Under the pieces are notes generated by a model. That model did not search any database. It saw only the letters and a list, made by a program, of their open reading frames with translations, and was not told the DNA's origin. Below are positions 27,724-33,050 of a stretch of DNA of 33,050 bases, piece after piece. Source of the stretch: an uncultured bacterium (lineage in GTDB: Bacteria > Bacillota > Clostridia > Oscillospirales > Ruminococcaceae); the NCBI GenBank assembly GCA_905214345.1, contig CAJMLV010000031.1:1-33050 (forward strand). Direction: 5' to 3'. The position numbers and the translations under genes are program-made. How positions within the stretch are numbered: position 1 is the first letter of the stretch; each line of letters starts with the position of its first letter.

Positions 27724-30207
27724 TCAGCTTGAGGTGGTGTCGACCTTATCCGCGCTATCTCCCCGCAGGATATACAGCAGCAGTGCCAGCAACAGCAGGA
27801 TCAGGAGGAGCAGCAGCCAGAGCCAGCTGTAGTCCTTCCGGGATGTGGTGCTGCCGGGGGTGCCGCTCTCGGCGGTTTCGCCGGTCTGGGGCGGTGCGGG
27901 CGTGGGGGTGGCGGTGGCGGAAGGTTCCTCCTCCGCAGCGGTATCGGAGGGTGCCGGTGTGGCGTCAGGCCGGGCGGAGGGCTGTCCGGTGGGGCTGGGA
28001 GCGGGCGGATAGACCTGCGGGACTGCGGGCGCTGCCGGCGGGGTGGCCGTCGGGGATTCGGTGGAGGTCACGGTCACCGTGACCGGTGTCTTTTCCGGTG
28101 CGGGGGTAGTCTCCGGTGCGGGAGTGGTCTCCGGTGCGGGAGTGGTCTCCGGCGCGGGAGTGGTCTCCGGCGCGGGAGTGGTCTCCGGCGCGGGAGTGGT
28201 CTCCGGTGCGGGGGTGGTTTCCGGTGCGGGGGTGGTTTCCGGTGCGGGGGTAGTCTCCGGCACGGTGGAGTAGCCGCGCAGTACTTCGCCGGTGTAGTTG
28301 CCCTGCATGGTGACGGTCAGTTCCACGCGGTCGCTTTCCTGCCGGGTGGTCACGGTGTAGTCCACCCCTTCCTGCAGCAGGGTGTCGCCGTCCCGTACCG
28401 TCAGGTTTTCGGCGTCCTGGGCGTTGGTCACTTCCGAAACCCAGGAATCTTCGACTGCTTTGGGCAGGACCTGCAGAGGGATCTCCACCGGGTCAACGGT
28501 CAGGTAATTCTCGCTGTCGGCGGGGACAAAACGGGCCTCAAAGGTCCGGGTCCCCACACTGCCCACCGTCTGGGCAGTGTCTTTCCAGAAAAAGCCTTCC
28601 CCGGGGGCCACGTTGGCCAGGGTATCGCCGTAGGTGGCGGTCAGCCCCGCAGGAACGGTGAATTCCGGCCAGGCTTTCAGGATGTGGAATTCGGAGACTG
28701 AGGTCAGGCCGGCATGGCCGTCCACGGGTTCCACCCGGGCCTGCACATACCAGGTGCCGGCATCGGTGGGCTGCTGGGCGGTAAAGGGACCGTCGGGAGA
28801 AGCGCTGTACCCGTACACCGGTTCACCGTATTGCGCATCCGCATAAGGCTGGTGTGCTTCCTCGCCGTAGGTCCAGTCCTCCAGAAAAAGGGGTGCCAGC
28901 CAGGTGTTGCCCGCATGGAACTGCAGCCGGGCCGTAAAGGAAATCCCGTCTTTGGTGTAGAGGTAACTGACCGTGGAACCATCCTGCAGACCGCTCAACA
29001 CGCTGCCCGAAAGCTGCGCCCCGGTCACATCGGAGATGCAGGAAATATCCAGCGGGATGTCCAGCGTGGTCAGGTCGAAGGTGGTTTCCCCTTCGGCGAG
29101 TTCCACATCCACCGGGCGCTGGTCGGCCAGGCTGACGGTGGGGGTGTTGCCGCCGGGCTGGATGGCCAGCAGCATATTGTCCTCGGCCATGACAGAGGTC
29201 AGTTTTGGGGTGTGGCTCAGGTCCAGATAGGTCAGGTCGCTGCGGTCCGCCCCCAGCAGTTCCAGGTTGGGTGTCTGGGACAGGTCCAGCTCCGAAACCA
29301 GGGAATAGGAGCACCACAGGTCTATCAGGGCATCATTGTGGGAAAGGGTCAGGGTCTTGAGGGGGCCGCCCATGTACAGCAGGTATGCCAGTTCCTGGTT
29401 CTGAGACAAATCCAGCGTGGGGAAGGGATTATCCCCGCAGGCCAGTTCGTACAAATGGGGCAAGGGGGATACATCCAGGGCGGTCAGACGGTTTTGATGG
29501 CAATGCAGCACGGTCAGTTCCGGCACCTGGGAAAGGTCCAGGGAGGTGATGCGGTTTTCGTTGCACAGCAGGGATTGCAGGTTGGGCAGTTCCTGCAGGG
29601 GAATCCCGGTGAGGTCATTGCCGATGCAGTTCAGGTAGGTAAGATTGGGGAAAGCACCGATGCCTTCCAGGGATTGGATGCCTTTGCCGCGGATGTCCAG
29701 CCGGGTCACGGCGGAAGCCTCGGCGGCGGAAAGCCCGCCGCTGCTGTCGGTGTCATAGGCGCGGACGCAGTTCAGAAAGGCCGGGTCGGGAAACTGACTT
29801 TCGTCCAGAGGAATCTCGTCGGCGGCAAGGACCTGCGCCGCGGGGGCAGTTTCAGGGGTGGCGGAAGATTCCGGAACGGCTGCGGCTTCCGGGACGGGGG
29901 TGGCCTCCGGCAGCGGGGCGGACTCCGGGGCAGGGGCAGCGTCCGGCGCGGGCGTGGTTTCCGGAGAAATGGTGGTTTCGGGTGTATAGGTCGTTTCGGG
30001 CAGGGCGGATTCGGGGGTGGCGGTATCCGGGGCCGTCTGCACCAGGGCGGAGGACAGGGCGGTGTCCTGGACGGGCATATCAGCCCAGGCGGCGGTGGGC
30101 AGCATCAATGCCGCCAGCAGAGCCGCCACCCCGGCTTTGCCCAGGGCGGCGCCGCGGCCTTTGGGGGACTGGGGCGGGCTGTTTTTCAGCATTTTGGTGT
30201 TTTTCAT
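27724..30207 (-). CDS. Secreted, membrane-anchored leucine-rich-repeat protein with PETTPA repeats
   Basis: An 827-residue surface protein. Residues 1-42 form a signal peptide ending PTAAWA before D43. A Pro/Thr/Glu/Ala-rich stretch follows to about residue 135, then an EF-hand-like loop DTDSSGGLSAAE. Next are about eight leucine-rich repeats of the type L.C..N.LT.LDLS..P.L, and Ig/MBG-like beta domains (LTATYGDTLANVAPGEGFFW). A run of nine PETTPA-like hexapeptides, a Pro-rich stalk, and a terminal membrane helix WLWLLLLLILLLLALLLYIL with a short charged tail complete it. No LPxTG sorting motif is seen, so it is held by the helix. The start ATG at 30207 gives the signal peptide; the ribosome-binding site AAAGGA is somewhat distant. 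Ligand unknown. Confidence 0.85.
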   Translation of the reverse strand: MKNTKMLKNSPPQSPKGRGAALGKAGVAALLAALMLPTAAWADMPVQDTALSSALVQTAPDTATPESALPETTYTPETTISPETTPAPDAAPAPESAPLPEATPVPEAAAVPESSATPETAPAAQVLAADEIPLDESQFPDPAFLNCVRAYDTDSSGGLSAAEASAVTRLDIRGKGIQSLEGIGAFPNLTYLNCIGNDLTGIPLQELPNLQSLLCNENRITSLDLSQVPELTVLHCHQNRLTALDVSPLPHLYELACGDNPFPTLDLSQNQELAYLLYMGGPLKTLTLSHNDALIDLWCSYSLVSELDLSQTPNLELLGADRSDLTYLDLSHTPKLTSVMAEDNMLLAIQPGGNTPTVSLADQRPVDVELAEGETTFDLTTLDIPLDISCISDVTGAQLSGSVLSGLQDGSTVSYLYTKDGISFTARLQFHAGNTWLAPLFLEDWTYGEEAHQPYADAQYGEPVYGYSASPDGPFTAQQPTDAGTWYVQARVEPVDGHAGLTSVSEFHILKAWPEFTVPAGLTATYGDTLANVAPGEGFFWKDTAQTVGSVGTRTFEARFVPADSENYLTVDPVEIPLQVLPKAVEDSWVSEVTNAQDAENLTVRDGDTLLQEGVDYTVTTRQESDRVELTVTMQGNYTGEVLRGYSTVPETTPAPETTPAPETTPAPETTPAPETTPAPETTPAPETTPAPETTPAPETTPAPEKTPVTVTVTSTESPTATPPAAPAVPQVYPPAPSPTGQPSARPDATPAPSDTAAEEEPSATATPTPAPPQTGETAESGTPGSTTSRKDYSWLWLLLLLILLLLALLLYILRGDSADKVDTTSS
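28097..28258. repeat. Nine tandem 18-bp repeats
   Basis: Nine contiguous 18-bp units of the GGTGCGGGGGTAGTCTCC kind encode the hexapeptide stalk repeats of the leucine-rich-repeat protein. Units 1 and 9 are identical, as are 2-3, 4-6 and 7-8, which suggests growth by block duplication. Copy-number change keeps the frame. Confidence 0.95.
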
Positions 30208-30378
30208 GGTTCTGCGCACATCCTTTCTGGGGAAACGGTGGCCGCTTGGCATACAACTGCGGCAGGGAACATCTCTTTGTTCCCATGTATACAGTCTACC
30301 GGTTTGCGGGGCAAAAGTCGGTTTGGCGGACAACCGATTCTGAATTTGGCAGGCGCAGAGGGGATTCCGGGCATAAAA

Positions 30379-30410
30379 AAACACGCGGAAGGAAATCCTT
30401 CCGCGTGTTT
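30379..30410 (-). terminator. Terminator of the YczE-like gene
   Basis: A perfect 15-bp stem (30379-30393/30396-30410) with an AA/TT loop, followed on the minus strand by Ts, 13 bases after the stop at 30424. It is nearly symmetrical, so it may work in both directions. Confidence 0.9.
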
Positions 30411-30423
30411 GAGTCGGGAACTG

Positions 30424-31089
30424 TCAGGCAGCGGCGGGCTGCAGCCCGGCCATGGCCAGCAGTCTGGGTTTGCACAGGCCGTTGAACACCGCGATGGAAC
30501 GGCCCACCCCCATCATGGAGAGGATGGTGCCCAGGCCGATGCCCAGCAGCGGGTCCCCGAAGGCCAGGCCCAGCACCAGCGAGATCGCCACGCAGCCCAC
30601 ATTGAACAGGTTCTTGCACAGGCCCAGTTCCTTGCCGAACCGCTGGGCCAGACTGTGCACGATGCCGTCGCCGGGATTGGGGACCAGCTGCATGTCCACC
30701 GTCATGGCGGCGCCCACCCCGGTCAGGATGATGGCCACCACCAGCAGGGCGATGTCGGCGGGCAGAAAACCGCTTTCATAGGGGATGGCGGCCTTGAAGA
30801 TGTTCAGAAACCGGGTGAACACCAGGCTCACCACCAGCTGGAGCAGGTCCATCCAGGTGCGGTTCCTACCCTTGACCACAAACTGGGCCGCCACCAGCAC
30901 GCAGTATTCCACCAGGGTCAGGTCCCCGAAATCCAGGCCGGTGCCCTCGCTGAGGGTGAAGGGGATGGACACGATGGCCGAAGCCCCCAGCCCGGTCTTG
31001 GTGTTCAGGGTCAGGCCCAGGGCCAGCAGCACCATGCCCAGCAGATACAAACCGAAATGAGAAGCCAGTTTTCCGTCAAATTTCCGCAT
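30424..31089 (-). CDS. YczE/YyaS/YitT-family membrane protein
   Basis: A 221-residue integral membrane protein with about five hydrophobic segments. The N-terminal LASHFGLYLLGMVLLALGLT then LNTKTGLGASAIVSIPF and the later VPNPGDGIVHSLAQRFGKE are typical of the YczE/YyaS family (DUF6198), whose transport role is unproven. The ATG at 31089 follows GGAAAGGAAT. It lies 47 bp after the MATE gene on the same strand without a terminator between, so the two are probably one transcript starting at 32622-32650. A substrate shared with the MATE pump cannot be deduced. Confidence 0.85.
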   Translation of the reverse strand: MRKFDGKLASHFGLYLLGMVLLALGLTLNTKTGLGASAIVSIPFTLSEGTGLDFGDLTLVEYCVLVAAQFVVKGRNRTWMDLLQLVVSLVFTRFLNIFKAAIPYESGFLPADIALLVVAIILTGVGAAMTVDMQLVPNPGDGIVHSLAQRFGKELGLCKNLFNVGCVAISLVLGLAFGDPLLGIGLGTILSMMGVGRSIAVFNGLCKPRLLAMAGLQPAAA

Positions 31090-31136
31090 GTAAAAAACAG
31101 ATTCCTTTCCGTACAGTCTTTACAAAAACAAAAGGG

Positions 31137-32516
31137 TCAGCCCAGGTCCGCCGCCTGAGAGGGCATCTGCCGCAGCACCACAAAGAAGCGGATCACAAAG
31201 GGCAGCGCAATGAAGAAGGCCAGCACATCCGCCACCGGCTGGGCCATGGTCACGCCGGTCATGCCCAGGGCGGTGCTCAGCACCAGCAGGGCCGGAATGA
31301 ACAAAAGGCCGCTGCGCAGGCTGGAAAGCAGGGTGGCGGTGCGGTTCTGCCCGATGCTCTGGAACAGCATGTTGGAGCAGACGGTCAGCGGCTGGAAGAA
31401 CAGGGCTCCCAGCTGCAGGGTCAGGGCGGAGGCGCCGATGCGCACCACGTCCTCGGCAGGCTGGAACAGGGCGATGAGCTCCGGGCAGAAGAAGAAGCCC
31501 AGCGCCGCGATGGAACCCATGAGGACCTCCGACACCGCAAAGGTGAACAGGAAAGCCTGGCGCACCCGGTCGTACCGCTTGGCGCCGTAGTTGAAGGCGC
31601 TGACCGGCTGGAAGCCCTGACCCACGCCCAGACCGAAAGAGAAGATGAATTGGGCGATGCGGTTGACGATGCTCATGGCGGCCACGGCGGCGTCGCCGTA
31701 CAGGCGGGCCTGGCCGTTGAGCATCATGGTGGACACGCTGCCCAGGCCCTGGCGCATCAGGCTGGGCAGGCCGGTGCGGCAGATGAGCAGCACGTCGGCC
31801 ATATCCCGGGTCATGTTGCGGGGCGCGATCTTGCTCTGGGTGTGCCCGGCCAGGAACATGTAGAACAACAGGCCGAAGCTGATGAGCTGGCTCACGCCGG
31901 TGGAGATGCCCGCGCCCAGCACGCCCAGGTGGAACCATTCCATGAGGACCCAGTCCCCGAAGATGTTCAGGATACCGCCGGAGGTCAGCCCGATCATGGC
32001 GAAGGCGGCCTGGCCCTCATACCGCAGGATGTTGTTGAGCACACAGCTGGATGCCATGAAAGGCGCGCCCAGCAGGATGAACAGGGCGTATTGCCGGGCG
32101 TAGGGCAGGATGGTATCGGTGGAACCCAGCAGCCGCAGCAGCGGGTCCATGAAGGTCAGGCCGCACACCGTGATGAGCAGCCCGGCACCGAAAGAGCAGA
32201 AAAAGCTGGTGGTGGCAAAGCGGGAAGCGCTGTCCACGTCATGGGCGCCCAGGCGGCGGCTGATGATGGACCCGGCGCCGTGGCCGAACATGAAGCCGAA
32301 AGCCTGGATGATGGCCATGAGGCCGAACACGATGCCCACCGCGCCGGAAGCACTGATGCCCACCCGGCCCACGAACCAGGTGTCGGCCATGTTGTAGATG
32401 TTGGTGACCAGCATGCTGATGGTGGTGGGGATGCCCAGCTGAATGACCAGTTTCGGGATGGGAGTTTTGGTCATCTTGTCAAACTGGGCGGTCTGAGAAA
32501 GCTGTGTAGTGTGCAT
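31137..32516 (-). CDS. MATE family efflux transporter
   Basis: A 459-residue multidrug and toxin extrusion (MATE) protein with two homologous halves and about twelve membrane helices. Family features include PKLVIQLGIPTTISMLVTNI at the start, YNMADTWFVGRVG, and in the second half GLPSLMRQGLGSVSTMML with FSFGLGVGQGFQPVSAFNYG. It exports cationic compounds by sodium or proton antiport in studied members; the substrate here is unknown. The ATG at 32516 has AAAGGGG five bases upstream. A terminator-like hairpin in its leader suggests conditional expression. Confidence 0.93.
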   Translation of the reverse strand: MHTTQLSQTAQFDKMTKTPIPKLVIQLGIPTTISMLVTNIYNMADTWFVGRVGISASGAVGIVFGLMAIIQAFGFMFGHGAGSIISRRLGAHDVDSASRFATTSFFCSFGAGLLITVCGLTFMDPLLRLLGSTDTILPYARQYALFILLGAPFMASSCVLNNILRYEGQAAFAMIGLTSGGILNIFGDWVLMEWFHLGVLGAGISTGVSQLISFGLLFYMFLAGHTQSKIAPRNMTRDMADVLLICRTGLPSLMRQGLGSVSTMMLNGQARLYGDAAVAAMSIVNRIAQFIFSFGLGVGQGFQPVSAFNYGAKRYDRVRQAFLFTFAVSEVLMGSIAALGFFFCPELIALFQPAEDVVRIGASALTLQLGALFFQPLTVCSNMLFQSIGQNRTATLLSSLRSGLLFIPALLVLSTALGMTGVTMAQPVADVLAFFIALPFVIRFFVVLRQMPSQAADLG

Positions 32517-32541
32517 GGGACCCCTTTCTGCCGCACGGCGC

Positions 32542-32587
32542 AAAAAAAGAGCGTGCCGGCGGCGGGAAGATCCCCGACGTCCGGCAC
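32542..32587 (-). terminator. Attenuator-like terminator in the MATE leader
   Basis: On the minus strand stem GTGCCGG/CCGGCAC (32587-32581 and 32559-32553), with an inner pairing region, is followed by GC and a tract containing seven Ts (32548-32542). It lies between the promoter and the MATE ribosome-binding site, so it would stop transcription unless relieved. Confidence 0.7.
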
Positions 32588-32621
32588 CGGAAAAGCATAA
32601 GCCTTTTTGTGTGTTGATTTA

Positions 32622-32650
32622 AGTATACCACCCCTTGTGGGTGGATGCAA
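32622..32650 (-). promoter_or_regulatory. MATE promoter
   Basis: On the minus strand TTGCAT (32650-32645), a 17-bp spacer and TATACT (32627-32622), about 105 bp before the MATE start. Confidence 0.75.
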
Positions 32651-32720
32651 GGTGGGGGCTATCAGGGGGCAGGGGAGAGAGGTCTGTCCTGGGGGACCCC
32701 TTCTTTTGGTGGCTTCTGGG

Positions 32721-33050
32721 GGAACGGCAGCTTGCCGGAGTGTCCTTCCTTTTCGTGCCCGGCTGACGGGGTAACGGTAGACTGCCTTTTATGCCTTCCT
32801 TTTCGTGCCCGAAAAGGAAGCGAAAAGGGCCCGCCGTTTCGATGCGGCGGCCGCCGACCAGGGCTTCGCCCTGGACCCGAGTGCGGCCACCCCTCCGGGA
32901 CGGCCTACTCAGGCCCTGGGGGGCCTGAGCAAGGTGTGGATTTAAAAACCTTGCGGGGGAGCTGAGCAAACTTACCGTCAAGCAACCGTTACCGGGAAAT
33001 GGCTTTTAATCATTTTCCTTGTTCACCGGGCCCCAGCCCGGTGAATAGGC
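32721..33050. repeat. Large composite palindromic repeat, copy G (right end outside window)
   Basis: Starts with hairpin CGGCA/TGCCG (32725-32737). The left arm CTTCCTTTTCGTGCCCG occurs twice (from 32745 and from 32795), about 50 bp apart, so the left end is partly duplicated; the second has its partner arm (32810-32820). Then follow the CGCCG, CCAGGG and CTCAGGCCC (32909-32930) hairpins, a core with GTTACCGGGAAAT at 32988-33000, and the TTCACCGGG hairpin at 33022-33045. Over this stretch it is nearly identical to copy B. Confidence 0.87.

Noticed and set aside
28097..28258. Tandem 18-bp repeats considered as a CRISPR array
   Set aside because: Units are contiguous without spacers and code for hexapeptides in frame.
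28714..31158. 814-codon open frame on the plus strand opposite the surface-protein gene
   Set aside because: Antisense shadow; the minus strand has a signal peptide, repeats and a membrane anchor.
32542..32650. Known riboswitch class before the MATE gene
   Set aside because: No guanidine, preQ1 or other consensus core was recognised; only promoter, terminator stem and T-run are supported.

Overview
The window is the chromosomal replication-origin region of a GC-rich, low-GC-phylum (Firmicutes/Bacillota) bacterium, followed by an accessory region. Gene order matches the classical Bacillus-type origin. Leftward from the origin run dnaA, dnaN, yaaA (S4), recF and remB. Rightward run rpmH, rnpA, yidD, yidC, jag, mnmE, mnmG, rsmG, noc, parA, parB and serS. 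GC-rich codon usage, the short YidC, the serine recombinase and the style of the intergenic repeats suggest a gut Oscillospiraceae of the Faecalibacterium/Gemmiger/Subdoligranulum type. That placement is inference from the sequence, not a database result.

Layout. 1-303: part of a large palindromic repeat. 325-3013: remB, recF, yaaA, dnaN (minus strand, tightly packed). 3014-3435: main oriC segment, with DnaA boxes on one strand ending in a Bacillus-like unwinding module (two abutting boxes, GC-rich spacer, DnaA-trios). 3436-4755: dnaA. 4756-5515: dnaA promoter, AT-rich stretch, inverted DnaA-box pair and repeat copy B. 5516-6034: small FUSC-like membrane protein. 6035-9839: rpmH-rnpA-yidD-yidC-jag. 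9840-10691: gene-free block of repeats, box pairs and terminators. 10692-15189: mnmE, a small membrane protein, mnmG, rsmG. 15324-18806: noc, parS-like sites, parA, parB. 18828-20138: serS. 20139-20803: repeat copy F and a consensus promoter driving tRNA-Met and tRNA-Glu. 21200-23756: visibly AT-richer restriction-modification pair (Dam-class methyltransferase and AlwI-family endonuclease). 23757-27424: zinc-finger protein, small mobile-element ORF, large serine recombinase and a junction zone with two copies of a tRNA-Glu 3' end. 27425-32516: a C-terminal gene remnant, a secreted leucine-rich-repeat protein, a YczE-type membrane protein and a MATE transporter with an attenuator-like leader. 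32721-33050: repeat copy G, cut by the window end.

The most unusual content is between genes. A composite palindromic element of about 425-490 bp (five copies, plus two short internally deleted derivatives) occupies most backbone intergenic gaps. Its hairpin stems change in a compensated way between copies, and its centre carries a sequence close to the Noc-binding site of Bacillus. The window also encodes a ParB paralogue in the noc position with Noc-type specificity residues (Q, K and R at three of four positions). This leads to a testable proposal: the repeats distribute Noc-binding sites over the chromosome. A second, 91-nt four-hairpin family with compensated stems is present in three copies. 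Inverted DnaA-box-like pairs with a 12-13 nt spacer recur in five gaps between 4.9 and 10.6 kb.

Together the genes serve replication initiation (dnaA, dnaN, oriC), chromosome segregation and nucleoid occlusion (parA, parB, noc), ribosome, tRNA and membrane-protein biogenesis (rpmH, rnpA, yidD, yidC, jag, mnmE, mnmG, rsmG, serS), and phage defence, mobility and surface or efflux functions in the accessory part.
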